In this document: positions 27,819 to 36,591 of the stretch, piece after piece | How positions within the stretch are numbered: position 1 is the first letter of the stretch | How the letters are laid out: each line of letters opens with the position of its first letter | Assembly (NCBI RefSeq): GCF_027158005.1 | Contig: NZ_JAPVLQ010000005.1 | Coordinates: 372,001 to 436,000 of the forward strand | Origin: Rhodococcus sp. H36-A4 | GTDB taxonomy: Bacteria > Actinomycetota > Actinomycetes > Mycobacteriales > Mycobacteriaceae | Length of the DNA: 64,000 bases | Direction of reading: 5' to 3' | Position numbers and translations under genes: made by a program | The notes under the pieces: generated by a model | The model's input: the letters and a program-made list of their open reading frames with translations, nothing else | Told to the model about the DNA's origin: nothing | Database searches by the model: none

Positions 27819-28406
27819 GTGAGCGACAGCGTCATTTCCTCGGTCCGCGCACACCTCGTCGCGCAGATCGGGGACAAGAATCCCCGCCCCTATTCGGTCA
27901 CCTTCCTCGGTCTCGAATCGTTGGAAGTACTGACATTCCTGCCCCGGCAGGATGCGTTCGCCAGATTCGCAACTCTGGGCTGTTCTCGATACCCCATGTC
28001 CGATCCCAGCGAAATGATCGCCGACGCGACCCGTGGTCCCCGAGCCGAACTCATTCTCATCACGAGGGTCTTCGACGGTATCGACACCTCTTTCCTGCAG
28101 AACATCGCCAAGTTGGCGGCGTCGCCGTCGGTGGAAGGTGTAGTTCTGCGCCCTGACCTTCTGCTCGATATCGGCGAATCGTTGTGGAAGGGCGCGCCCT
28201 TCACTGCGGTGTTGCTCGGAGACAGTGAGATCGACGATCTGGTGCTGCCGGAGCCTGCAGATCCGGTGAAGTTCCTGCAGCTGGTTCCGATCACCAGTAC
28301 CGAGGCGGCATGGGTACGACTGCGCGGCGCCGAAGCGCTTCGGGACGCATGGAAAGAAGCAGGTATCGACGTTCGCGACCCTGCCCGGTCGGCTGTGACC
28401 CTCTAG
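27819..28406 (+). CDS. Suppressor-of-fused (SUFU) domain protein
   Basis: A protein of about 195 residues with RPYSVTFLGLESLEVLTFLPRQDAF, YPMSDPSEM, GPRAELILITR, VEGVVLRPD and LQLVPITSTEAAWVRLRGAEAL. This is the bacterial SUFU domain pattern. Bacterial SUFU proteins include immunity proteins of polymorphic toxins, but no toxin gene is next to this one, and solitary copies are common in actinomycetes. The role is unknown. GTG 27819 is the likely start; GTG 27801 would add six residues. It diverges from the metallophosphoesterase with about 78 bp between. Confidence 0.75.
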   Translation: MSDSVISSVRAHLVAQIGDKNPRPYSVTFLGLESLEVLTFLPRQDAFARFATLGCSRYPMSDPSEMIADATRGPRAELILITRVFDGIDTSFLQNIAKLAASPSVEGVVLRPDLLLDIGESLWKGAPFTAVLLGDSEIDDLVLPEPADPVKFLQLVPITSTEAAWVRLRGAEALRDAWKEAGIDVRDPARSAVTL

Positions 28407-28437
28407 CCACACCGAGTTCGACGCGGCTTGCCGGCGG

Positions 28438-29535
28438 TCAGAGCCAGTTGTTGCGCCGGAACGTCGCGAACAAGCTGATACATACGACCGCAACTACTCC
28501 GATGACGCCGTAGTAACCGTATTTCCAATGCAGTTCAGGGATGTTGTCGAAGTTCATGCCGTAGATGCCGGCCACCATTGTCGGAACCGCGGCGATGGCC
28601 ACCCACGCCGAGATCTTGCGCATATCCATGTTCTGCTGCATCGTCACCCGCGCCAGTGCAGCATCGACCAGCGAACTCAGTACCTCGTCGAACTCGGCCA
28701 CCCGCTCCGCAACCAGCGTGTGATGGTCCGCGACATCGCGCAGATACCGGCGTATCGCCTTCGGAACAGGAGTGTCCACACCCTGCACCAACTGGCTCAA
28801 CGGCGTCGACAGTGGCGTAACCGAGCGTCGCAGCTCGACGACCTCGCGCTTGAGTAGATAGATGTTCTCGATCGGAACGTGATCATCGGGGGAGAACACT
28901 TCCTCCTCCATGACGTCGACGTCACGTTCGATCGAAGACGTCACCGCCAGATACTCGTCGACGACGTGATCGGCGACGGCATGCAGAACTGCGGTCGGCC
29001 CCAGCGCGAGGTGCTCCGGATTCTGCTCCAGTCGATGACGCACGCCGGAGAGCCCTGAATGTTCGCCGTGCCGGACGGTCACCACGAAGTCCCTACCGAG
29101 GAAGACCATGATCTCCCCGCTCTCGACCAACTCGTTGGCCGTCGTCGCCGATTCGTGCTCGACGTAGCTCACCGTTCGGAGAACGAGAAACGAAACGTCG
29201 TCGTACCGCTCGAGTTTGGGGCGCTGGTGGGCGTGAACGGCGTCCTCGGCCATCAACTCGTGCAGTCCGTAACACGCGGCGACACTGTTCATCTGGCCTT
29301 CGTCCGGGGCATGCAGGCCGACCCAGACGAATCCGTCGCCGCGTCTGCGGACCTCCGCGATGGCAGCGGAATGGGTGAATTTGCCCGCCAACCGGATGCC
29401 GTCGACGTAGACGGCGCAGTCGACGACGGCGCGCGCGGTCGGCACCGGGACTTTCGGCGCGCGAGCCGCAGACCGGGTAGAGGGCCGCAGCGAATGGAGG
29501 GACGGCAGCGAGGGCCGTGGTGGTAGAGATGGCAT
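28438..29535 (-). CDS. corA: CorA-family divalent cation channel
   Basis: A 365-residue protein with a large cytosolic domain and two C-terminal helices. The selectivity motif is YGMNF at about residue 328, followed by the periplasmic loop DNIPELHWKYGYYG and the last helix. The stalk helix region (MQQNMDMRKISAWVAIAAVPTMVAGI) matches CorA. It imports Mg2+ or Co2+, or exports cations. The N-terminal 30 residues are proline- and serine-rich and variable. ATG 29535 has GGAG seven bases upstream. Orthologue: Rv1239c. Confidence 0.93.
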   Translation of the reverse strand: MPSLPPRPSLPSLHSLRPSTRSAARAPKVPVPTARAVVDCAVYVDGIRLAGKFTHSAAIAEVRRRGDGFVWVGLHAPDEGQMNSVAACYGLHELMAEDAVHAHQRPKLERYDDVSFLVLRTVSYVEHESATTANELVESGEIMVFLGRDFVVTVRHGEHSGLSGVRHRLEQNPEHLALGPTAVLHAVADHVVDEYLAVTSSIERDVDVMEEEVFSPDDHVPIENIYLLKREVVELRRSVTPLSTPLSQLVQGVDTPVPKAIRRYLRDVADHHTLVAERVAEFDEVLSSLVDAALARVTMQQNMDMRKISAWVAIAAVPTMVAGIYGMNFDNIPELHWKYGYYGVIGVVAVVCISLFATFRRNNWL

Positions 29536-29612
29536 GGCTGCACTCCTTCGTCGAGGGCGGATTGTTCTGGGCGGCGAACGACGCGCAATCGTACGCCTGA
29601 GAGACTTTCCCC

Positions 29613-30467
29613 GTGCGCATCGATCTTCACACTCATTCTTCCGCGTCCGACGGCACCGATACGCCGGCGGAGTTGGTTCGCGCGGCGCACGCGGCAGGTC
29701 TCGACGTCGTTGCGCTGACCGATCACGACACTACGGCGGGTTGGGACGAGGCCCTGGAGGCGGCGCCTGCCGGTCTGACCGTGGTGCGCGGAATGGAGAT
29801 GTCCTGCACCGGGCGAGGCGAGGACGGTGATCCGGTTCCGGTGCACCTACTGGCCTACCTGTTCGATCCCGAGAACGAAGCCTTCGCACTCGAACGTGCG
29901 CGATTGCGCGAAGAACGCAGCACGAGGATCAGGCGCATGGCCGAGCTACTGGCCGTCGACTATCCCAGCATCGATCCGGACGACATTCTGGCCCGGACCG
30001 GCCCGTCGGCCGGACGGCCCCACCTGGCACGTGCACTCGTCGAGGCCGGCGCAGCTCCGAGTGTGCAGGCAGCATTCGACGGTCCCCTGAGCACACGGAG
30101 TCAGTACTACGTCCCCAAGGTCGACACTCCGCTCGATCGGGCCGTGAAGATGATCGCGGCAGCGGGAGGAGTCAGCGTGCTCGCGCACGCACGCGCCAGG
30201 ACTCGGGGAAGACTGCTCGATCTCGCACAGATCCGTGAGCTCGTTTCTCTCGATCCCGGAGGACTGGGGGGCCTCGAGGTCGACCACGCCGATCACAACG
30301 CCGAGGATGCTCGGATACTCCGTGAACTCGCCGGCGAGCTCGACCTGATCGTCACAGGATCGTCCGATTATCACGGTCGAAACAAGGAACTGAAGCTCGG
30401 TCAGCACCTGACATCCGTGGACAACTACGAGCGGTTGGTGTCGCAGGCATCAGGACTGCCTGCATGA
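29613..30467 (+). CDS. PHP-domain phosphoesterase
   Basis: A 284-residue PHP-fold metal-dependent hydrolase. Motif I is DLHTHSSASDGT, motif II ALTDHDTTAGW with GMEMSC, then VSVLAHARART, and motif IV TGSSDYHGR. Relatives include nucleoside 3',5'-bisphosphate phosphatases and RNase AM (YciV/TrpH type), so phosphate removal from small RNA fragments or bisphosphonucleotides is likely. The start is GTG 29613 with GAGAG seven bases upstream. Its stop overlaps the marC ATG. Confidence 0.87.
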   Translation: MRIDLHTHSSASDGTDTPAELVRAAHAAGLDVVALTDHDTTAGWDEALEAAPAGLTVVRGMEMSCTGRGEDGDPVPVHLLAYLFDPENEAFALERARLREERSTRIRRMAELLAVDYPSIDPDDILARTGPSAGRPHLARALVEAGAAPSVQAAFDGPLSTRSQYYVPKVDTPLDRAVKMIAAAGGVSVLAHARARTRGRLLDLAQIRELVSLDPGGLGGLEVDHADHNAEDARILRELAGELDLIVTGSSDYHGRNKELKLGQHLTSVDNYERLVSQASGLPA

Positions 30468-31078
30468 GCTTCGACACCACCCTCTACCTGACGGTTCTGA
30501 TCACTCTGTTCGTCATCATGGACCCACCCGGTGCCATTCCCGTCTTTCTTTCTTTGGTTGGACGCAAAAGCAAAGAAGAGCGAAATCGTGCCGCCTGGCA
30601 AGCTCCCGCGGTCTCGCTGACGGTCATCACCGTCTTCGCCATCGGCGGCCAGGCCATTCTTGGCTACCTTCACATCGGAATACCGGCGCTTCAGGGCGCA
30701 GGCGGTCTGCTGCTTCTGCTCATCGCACTGTCACTGCTTACCGGCAAAAGTGCAGGTAGTGGCACCGAGGCCGAGGAAGTCAACGTCGCGTTGGTCCCGT
30801 TGGGCACCCCGTTGATGGCAGGGCCGGGTGCGATCGCAGCCGTCATCGTCTATGTCAGTCAAGCCGACGGGCGGGTCGGTTCACTCGCAGCCGTCGCGCT
30901 TGCGATCGTCACCATTCACATACTGTTCTTCGCAGTACTCAGATTCTCGACGGTATTGATACGAATCCTGGGTGTCGGCGGCATCACCCTGCTTGCTCGC
31001 ATCGCGGGCCTACTGCTGGCTGCAATTGCCGTCCAGCTCATTGCGGACTCCGTCCGCGGCTTCATCACAGGAGGTTGA
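30464..31078 (+). CDS. MarC-family (UPF0056) membrane protein
   Basis: A 204-residue protein with six predicted helices, starting LYLTVLITLFVIMDPPGAIPVFLSLVGR (the MarC signature D-P-x-G-x-x-P-x-F) and containing VPLGTPLMAGPGAIAAVIVY. The family transports unknown substrates, and a role in antibiotic resistance has been withdrawn for E. coli MarC. ATG overlaps the stop of the PHP gene, and a small membrane protein follows after four bases, so these three form an operon. Confidence 0.9.
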   Translation: MSFDTTLYLTVLITLFVIMDPPGAIPVFLSLVGRKSKEERNRAAWQAPAVSLTVITVFAIGGQAILGYLHIGIPALQGAGGLLLLLIALSLLTGKSAGSGTEAEEVNVALVPLGTPLMAGPGAIAAVIVYVSQADGRVGSLAAVALAIVTIHILFFAVLRFSTVLIRILGVGGITLLARIAGLLLAAIAVQLIADSVRGFITGG

Positions 31079-31082
31079 CGGT

Positions 31083-31343
31083 GTGCTTAGAGCGTTGAGT
31101 GGGGCCGTCGCAGCAGGGCTCGTGGTCATGGCCATCCTTGTAGTGGGCGCCCAATATCTCGGAAATCAACGTGAATTTCCCGGGCCGGGCACAGTCTCGG
31201 TAGTTGCCCACATCGCGGCCGCAGTCGCCGCCATCGTCGTGCAGCACTTCGCCGATCATCGTCGTCGAGGCTCTTCGGCTCTCGCGTCGACCGCCGTCTT
31301 CGTCATCGCAGGTGTGCTGCTCTGGACTCAGTGGTGGGGTTGA
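31083..31343 (+). CDS. Small membrane protein after MarC
   Basis: An 86-residue protein starting at GTG 31083, with AGGAGG nine bases upstream inside the end of marC. It has three hydrophobic segments: ALSGAVAAGLVVMAILVVGA, TVSVVAHIAAAVAAIVVQ and STAVFVIAGVLLWTQWWG. I recognise no family. Close spacing to marC suggests that it is co-expressed with it. The frame is open upstream, but that part is inside marC. Confidence 0.75.
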   Translation: MLRALSGAVAAGLVVMAILVVGAQYLGNQREFPGPGTVSVVAHIAAAVAAIVVQHFADHRRRGSSALASTAVFVIAGVLLWTQWWG

Positions 31344-31523
31344 CCGGCATGTTGCCAACCCGCGGGTTACAGTGGCACACTGAATTCTGCAGTTTCGGCG
31401 CCACCGCGCCATACCGACTGTGCAGATCGGTTCTCCCGCAGATGCAGCCGCACAATGGCGCGCACGGTGACACCTCCCTCGAATTTCTGGACGGTATCGA
31501 AACCGGAGTCCATAGGAGCTAAC

Positions 31524-32720
31524 GTGACCACCGTGACCGAACCGATCAGCAATACAGCAAACCTGTCCGCTATCACCGACGAGGAGATATTCCTCGGACA
31601 CGTCGGTGGAAAGCTGTCCGTCGAACTGGCCTCTCCACTCGAGACCCAGCGTGACCTTTCCATCGCGTACACGCCCGGGGTAGCTCAGGTGAGTCGCGCT
31701 ATCGCGGAAGATCCCGCGCTTGCCAAGCAGTACACATGGACCGACCGCCTCGTCGCTGTCATCTCCGACGGTTCGGCTGTTCTCGGACTCGGTGACATCG
31801 GCCCCCGCGCATCGCTTCCGGTCATGGAGGGCAAAGCGGCTCTCTTCAAAAAATTTGCCGGCCTGAACTCCATCCCGATTGTCATCGACACCCAGGACGC
31901 CGACGAGATCGTCGACACCATCGTTCGTCTGCGCCATAGCTTCGGTGCAGTCAATCTCGAAGACATCTCGGCACCGCGCTGCTTCGAAATCGAGAGGCGC
32001 GTCATCGAAGCTCTCGACTGCCCAGTAATGCACGACGACCAACACGGCACCGCAATAGTCGTTCTCGCTGCCCTGAACGGCGCAGCGAAGGTCCAGGGGC
32101 GCAGCACTGCAGGGTTGAAGGTCGTCATCTCCGGTGCCGGGGCAGCAGGCGTCGCGTGCGCCAACATTCTTTTGGCGGCAGGCACTCCGGATGTCGTCGT
32201 GCTCGATTCCAAGGGAATCGTGTCAGCCGATCGCAGTGACTTGAACTCGGTGAAAGCAGACCTGGCCTCGCGCACCAATCCTCGCCGGCTGTCGGGAAGC
32301 GCTGCAGATGCGCTCGCCGGAGCCGACGTGTTCCTCGGAGTCTCCGCCGGACAGATCGACGAGTCCTACATCGCGTCGATGGCACCGAAGTCGATCGTGT
32401 TCGCGCTGTCGAACCCGGACCCCGAGATTCACCCTGAACGAGCGAGCCTCTACGCCGCGATCGTTGCGACAGGCCGCAGTGACTTCCCGAATCAGATCAA
32501 TAATGTGCTCGCCTTCCCCGGCGTGTTCAAAGGCGCACTCGACGCCGGAGCACGCCGCATCACCGAAGGCATGAAACTCGCCGCTGCCGAGGCAATCCTC
32601 TCGGTTCTCGGCGACGAGCTGGCTGCGGACAAAATCGTGCCGAGCCCGCTCGACCCTCGCGTAGCCCCAGCCGTTGCGGACGCAGTCGCGGCAGCAGCGC
32701 GAGCCGAGGGCGTCGCGTAG
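31524..32720 (+). CDS. NAD(P)-dependent malic enzyme (oxaloacetate-decarboxylating)
   Basis: A 398-residue short-form malic enzyme. It converts malate to pyruvate and CO2 with reduction of NAD(P)+. Motifs are SIAYTPGVAQVSRAI, VLGLGDIGPRASLPVMEGKAALFKKFAG, EDISAPRCFEIE (metal-binding), DDQHGTAIV, the Rossmann VVISGAGAAGVACANIL, and ALSNPDPEI. GTG 31524 with AGGAG five bases upstream sets the start. The 180-bp region before it holds a 12-bp perfect palindrome AACCCGCGGGTT at 31357-31368, a possible protein-binding site. A terminator follows. Confidence 0.94.
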   Translation: MTTVTEPISNTANLSAITDEEIFLGHVGGKLSVELASPLETQRDLSIAYTPGVAQVSRAIAEDPALAKQYTWTDRLVAVISDGSAVLGLGDIGPRASLPVMEGKAALFKKFAGLNSIPIVIDTQDADEIVDTIVRLRHSFGAVNLEDISAPRCFEIERRVIEALDCPVMHDDQHGTAIVVLAALNGAAKVQGRSTAGLKVVISGAGAAGVACANILLAAGTPDVVVLDSKGIVSADRSDLNSVKADLASRTNPRRLSGSAADALAGADVFLGVSAGQIDESYIASMAPKSIVFALSNPDPEIHPERASLYAAIVATGRSDFPNQINNVLAFPGVFKGALDAGARRITEGMKLAAAEAILSVLGDELAADKIVPSPLDPRVAPAVADAVAAAARAEGVA

Positions 32721-32733
32721 GACCGAATAGAAG

Positions 32734-32778
32734 AAGCACCCCGGACCTTGCCTCAACCAGGCATGGTGCGGGGTGCTT
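32734..32778. terminator. Terminator hairpin between malic enzyme and the opu operon
   Basis: A 10-bp perfect stem (AAGCACCCCG / CGGGGTGCTT) encloses a smaller inner stem (GCCT / AGGC) and is followed by TCTCGTT. It sits between converging genes. Confidence 0.75.
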
Positions 32779-32805
32779 TCTCGTTCGTGCCCTTATTTCA
32801 TTCAG

Positions 32806-33498
32806 CTAGACCTCGGCCAGACGCGACGGCATACGTTTGAGCCGACCTGTACCCGGAACCGAAGCCCAGACGGCAAGGGCCAGCAGACCGTCCACGATCA
32901 GGGTCAGCAATGCGACCAGGATTGCGCCGACAAGCACGCGCCCGTAGTCGTAGAGTGCGAGGCCGTCGAAAATGTAGCGACCGAGCCCGCCGAGGTTGAC
33001 GTACGCCGCGACGGTCGCGGTGGCGATGATCTGGAGCGTGGTGTTTCTGAGGCCACCGATCATCAGCGGCAGCGCGTTGGGGATTTCGACGCGGAAGAGC
33101 ACTTGCAGTTCGGTCATGCCCATGGCTCTGGCGGCGTCCACCACATCGGCGTCGACGTTCGCAATTCCGGAGTACGTCCCGGCAAGGAGAGGTGGAATAC
33201 CGAGGAGAACCAGCGCGATGATCGGAGGCACCAGTCCGAGCCCGATGACCAGAACCAGGAACACCAGAATGCCGAGTGTCGGAAGCGATCGGAGCGCATT
33301 GACGAGTCCGACGACGAGGGCTTCACCTCTCCGTAGGTGCCCGATCAGGAGGCCGATGGGTATAGCGATGGCCGCCGAGATCACGACCGCGAGAAGGCTG
33401 TACCAGATGTGCTCGAAAATTCGTGCGCCGATTCCGGTGGGCCCGGCCCAGTTTCCGGCGTCGAAGATGTAGGAAAAGGCCTGCGAGAACAGGTTCAT
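32806..33498 (-). CDS. Compatible-solute (glycine betaine/choline-type) ABC permease, second
   Basis: A 230-residue OpuCB/OpuCD-type permease with about six helices. It carries the coupling loop DAARAMGMTELQVLFRVEIPNALPLMIGGLRNT. The C-terminal YDYGRVLVGAILVALLTLIVDGLLALAVWASVPG also fits. It overlaps the previous permease by four bases (ATGA), and the chosen ATG 33498 rests on this overlap and on the family start. It is the last gene of the operon binding protein - ATPase - permease - permease. Confidence 0.9.
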   Translation of the reverse strand: MNLFSQAFSYIFDAGNWAGPTGIGARIFEHIWYSLLAVVISAAIAIPIGLLIGHLRRGEALVVGLVNALRSLPTLGILVFLVLVIGLGLVPPIIALVLLGIPPLLAGTYSGIANVDADVVDAARAMGMTELQVLFRVEIPNALPLMIGGLRNTTLQIIATATVAAYVNLGGLGRYIFDGLALYDYGRVLVGAILVALLTLIVDGLLALAVWASVPGTGRLKRMPSRLAEV

Positions 33499-34193
33499 GC
33501 CGACCCCTCCTTCGAGACTGTGACCTGCTGTGAAACTGTGGCCTTCTTCTTGGAGACCGAGCTGAGGCGAGTCCACGGTGTGAGCCGACGACCGAGTAGA
33601 TACAGCACCGCATCGAACACGAGCGCCAGGAAGACGATCGAGATGATGCCGGCCACAATCTGGTCCGGGTAGTCACGCTGATATCCCTGGGTGAACAGTT
33701 GACCGAGGCCACCGATGCCGATCACCGAGCCGACCGACACGAGCGAGATATTCGTGACCGCCACAACCCTGACGTTCGCGATCAGCACCGGGAGCGACAG
33801 TGGCAATTCGACGGACACCGCGCGCCGAATCGACGAGTACCCCATGGCCTCGGCAGAATCGACGACCGCGAACGGTACCGAGTCCAATGCTTCGGGAACG
33901 GCCCGAATCAGAAGGGCTGTCGAGTACACCGCCAACGCGATGACGACGTTGAGCGGATCGAGAATGGGAAGACCCACGATCGCTGGAATTGTGACGAACA
34001 GTGCCAGTGAGGGGATGGTGAAGGCAATGCTGGCCAGCGTCAGTGTCGTTCGCCGCACCCATCGTGTGTTCCGAATGAGTGTGCCGACGGGTATCGCAAC
34101 GACCAATCCGATCAGCAACGGAACAAGCGACAGGTAGAGGTGTGTCTTCGCGAGGCCGAGAACGACATCGAAGTTGTCGACCAGCCACTTCAC
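33495..34193 (-). CDS. Compatible-solute ABC permease, first
   Basis: A 232-residue permease of the same type. It has LSLVPLLIGLVVAIPVGTLI, IPSLALFVTIPAIVG and the coupling loop DSAEAMGYSSIRRAVSVELPLSLPVLIANVR. The GTG start (34193) overlaps the ATPase stop (GTGA). The last 25 residues form a charged cytosolic tail (SSVSKKKATVSQQVTVSKEGSA). Two different permeases form the heterodimeric channel usual in OpuC systems. Confidence 0.9.
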   Translation of the reverse strand: MKWLVDNFDVVLGLAKTHLYLSLVPLLIGLVVAIPVGTLIRNTRWVRRTTLTLASIAFTIPSLALFVTIPAIVGLPILDPLNVVIALAVYSTALLIRAVPEALDSVPFAVVDSAEAMGYSSIRRAVSVELPLSLPVLIANVRVVAVTNISLVSVGSVIGIGGLGQLFTQGYQRDYPDQIVAGIISIVFLALVFDAVLYLLGRRLTPWTRLSSVSKKKATVSQQVTVSKEGSA

Positions 34194-35386
34194 TTCTTGT
34201 CGTCCTCGCTGTGTTGGATGGAACTGCTGTGTTGCCCCGACGTGCTGTTTTCTTCGGAACCGAAGTGGTGCCGGGTTCGTTCCTCGTCCTCGGACTTACG
34301 TTGCACAGCAAGGTTTTCGAGGATCTCTGCAGCGTCGACGCCGCCGACGGCCGCTCCGGTCTCGTCCACCGCGACCCCGATTCCCGACGGCGACGAGATG
34401 GCCGAATCGAGCGCTTGGCGCAGATCCCCGCCTTGGGTGAACAGTGACCCGCCCGCTGCGGTGCTCTCCTCCAGCGCCCTGCCGTCGCGAACCTTCTCGA
34501 CCCCGGTGGTGTCGATCCAGCCGAGCGGACGGCGTGCCGAGTCCACAATGAGAACCCATTGCCCCTGGTCGAGGCGCAGAGACTTCACTTCGCTCTCGGT
34601 CGCAGTGTCGATCGAGTGCATGGTTACCGACTGCGCCGACCTGAACGACAGTCCGCGATAGCCACGATCGCGACCGACGAACGAAGCCACGAAGGACGTG
34701 GCCGGTGCAGAGAGAATGGTCTCCGGTTTGTCGTACTGCTGCAGTCTCCCTTGGGGTCCGAAGACGGCAATGTGGTCGCCGAGTCGGACGGCTTCGTCGA
34801 TGTCGTGAGTGACGAACACGATGGTCTTCTTCAAGTCCGCTTGTAGGCGGAGCATTTCGGTTTGCAGGTCCTCGCGGACCACAGGATCGACGGCGCTGAA
34901 AGGCTCGTCCATCAACAGGATCGGCGGATCCGCGGCCAGTGCGCGGGCGACGCCGACTCTTTGCTGCTGGCCACCGGACAACTGCGCCGGGTAGCGGGAG
35001 GCGAAAGCTGGGTCGAGGCCCACTCGTTCGAGAACACCCAACGCGGCCTTGCGTGCGGCGCGCCTCGTGGCGCCACGCAACACCGGCACGGTCGCGACGT
35101 TGTCCACGACCGTGCGGTGTGGCAGCAGGCCGGCGCTCTGAATGACGTAACCGATGCCGCGCCGCAGTTTCACGGCGTCGGCGTCGGCGATGTTCTTTCC
35201 GTCGACCGTGATCACTCCCGAAGTCGGAGTGATCATGCGATTGATCATCCGCATCGAGGTGGTCTTACCGCATCCCGACGGCCCGACGAAGACGGTGAAC
35301 GACTGGGGTTCGATCACCAGATCAAGCGAGTCGACAGCGGTGGTGCCGTCCGGGTATGTCTTGTTCACACTGTCGAAAGTGATCAC
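34190..35386 (-). CDS. Compatible-solute ABC ATPase with CBS-like C-terminal domain
   Basis: A 398-residue OpuCA/ProV-type ATPase: Walker A GPSGCGKTT, Q-loop YVIQSAGLLPHRT, signature LSGGQQQRVGVARAL, Walker B ILLMDEPFSAVDPV, H-loop VTHDIDEAVRLGD. The part after about residue 260 resembles a CBS pair (WVLIVDSARRPLGWID ... GIGVAVDETGAAVGGVDAAEIL), known in this family as an osmotic or nucleotide sensor. The tail is polar and His/Ser-rich. The frame is open to 35455, where a TTG touches the stop of the binding-protein gene, but GTG 35386 matches the family start MITFDSV. Confidence 0.9.
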   Translation of the reverse strand: MITFDSVNKTYPDGTTAVDSLDLVIEPQSFTVFVGPSGCGKTTSMRMINRMITPTSGVITVDGKNIADADAVKLRRGIGYVIQSAGLLPHRTVVDNVATVPVLRGATRRAARKAALGVLERVGLDPAFASRYPAQLSGGQQQRVGVARALAADPPILLMDEPFSAVDPVVREDLQTEMLRLQADLKKTIVFVTHDIDEAVRLGDHIAVFGPQGRLQQYDKPETILSAPATSFVASFVGRDRGYRGLSFRSAQSVTMHSIDTATESEVKSLRLDQGQWVLIVDSARRPLGWIDTTGVEKVRDGRALEESTAAGGSLFTQGGDLRQALDSAISSPSGIGVAVDETGAAVGGVDAAEILENLAVQRKSEDEERTRHHFGSEENSTSGQHSSSIQHSEDDKK

Positions 35387-35455
35387 TACTGGGGCGCCTC
35401 TCGTCGGTGCACCGGCAAACCGTCGGTGAAGTGCATTGCGTAGATAGACGCGCAA

Positions 35456-36403
35456 TCAGCTGATCGGCTTGTCCAGTCCCTTTTGTGCTACCCAGGCCTT
35501 CGCCGCTGCTGCCGGTTCGACTTTGGCGTCACCGGAAACAGAGGTGTTCAGGGCGATCAGTTCTTCGGTGGTGATCTGCGCAGACACTGCGTCGAGGACC
35601 TTGGTGAGCTTGTCCGACTGCTTCGCGGTGTTGAGCACCGGGATGATGTTCTGTGCAGCGAAGTTGTTCTCCGGGTCCTCGAGTACTACGAGGTCGTTCT
35701 GTGCGATTGCGGGCGAAGTGGTGAAGATGTCGGCAGCAGTGACCTTGCCGGAGACCAGAGCTTCGACGGTCGCCGGGCCGCCCCCGTCGGAGATCGGGAC
35801 GTAATTTCCTGCCGCGATGTCGAGGCCGTACTTCGACTTCAGCCCCGGTAGCCCACCGACACGTTCCTGGAACTCGGGCGTGCCTGCGAAGGTGACATCC
35901 GCGGAGAAGGGCGCCAGGTCGCCGATCGTGGTCAGCTTGCGTTCGGTAGCCGTGGAACGGCTGACGACTACGGCATCCTTGTCCTCACCGGGTGCCTGAG
36001 CCGTCACGGCCAAGTCCGAACCGAGTGCGTCCGGCAGGGCTGCCAGAACATCCTCGGACGAAGTCGCCGTTGCCGACTCGTCCAAGTACTGCAGAAGGTT
36101 GCCGGTGTAATCGGGGACCAGATCGATCGACCCGTCCTTCACTGCCGGAATATAGGCTTCGCGGCTCCCAATGTTGAATTTGGTACCCACCTCGAAACCA
36201 TTGGCGCGCAGCACTTCTGCGTAAATATTCGCCACGGTCTCGGACTCCGGGAAGTTGGCCGAGCCCACCACGATGGAGTTGGTGTCCCCGTTGCTCTGCC
36301 CGCCGCCACTGGACAGGGGATCGTCGTTGTTGCCGCATGCTGTCAGCGCGAGTGCCGAAATCGACAATGCAGCGAGGACGCGTGTGGTTCGGGTGATGTT
36401 CAT
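35456..36403 (-). CDS. Compatible-solute substrate-binding lipoprotein (OpuCC/ProX family)
   Basis: A 315-residue lipoprotein with lipobox LTAC (Cys23). The mature part begins at IVVGSANFPESETVANIYAEVLRANGFEV, the OpuAC-family signature, followed by VPDYTGNLLQYL and DAVVVSRSTA. It is the first gene of the leftward operon. The substrate may be glycine betaine, choline, carnitine or a similar solute; the aromatic cage was not verified. A second homologous binding protein diverges from it. Confidence 0.88.
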   Translation of the reverse strand: MNITRTTRVLAALSISALALTACGNNDDPLSSGGGQSNGDTNSIVVGSANFPESETVANIYAEVLRANGFEVGTKFNIGSREAYIPAVKDGSIDLVPDYTGNLLQYLDESATATSSEDVLAALPDALGSDLAVTAQAPGEDKDAVVVSRSTATERKLTTIGDLAPFSADVTFAGTPEFQERVGGLPGLKSKYGLDIAAGNYVPISDGGGPATVEALVSGKVTAADIFTTSPAIAQNDLVVLEDPENNFAAQNIIPVLNTAKQSDKLTKVLDAVSAQITTEELIALNTSVSGDAKVEPAAAAKAWVAQKGLDKPIS

Positions 36404-36591
36404 TTCGGTCCTTCCATCGGTACCGGCGCGTCGAGTGACCGGTTGTCTCGGCAGCTCGGGATGGTGATCCGAGCAAGTCTAGACATAGGGTTGCCCCGAA
36501 GAGCATCTCGTTGGCCTCAGTTCCCGTTGTGGTGGAACGATAAACCTTGCCACCGACAGCGTCTGTGAACGGAGCTTGTGGAAAAGTGTGT

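Noticed and set aside
27819-28406. Immunity protein of a polymorphic toxin
   Set aside because: SUFU domains can serve this role, but no toxin, secretion or repeat gene is adjacent.
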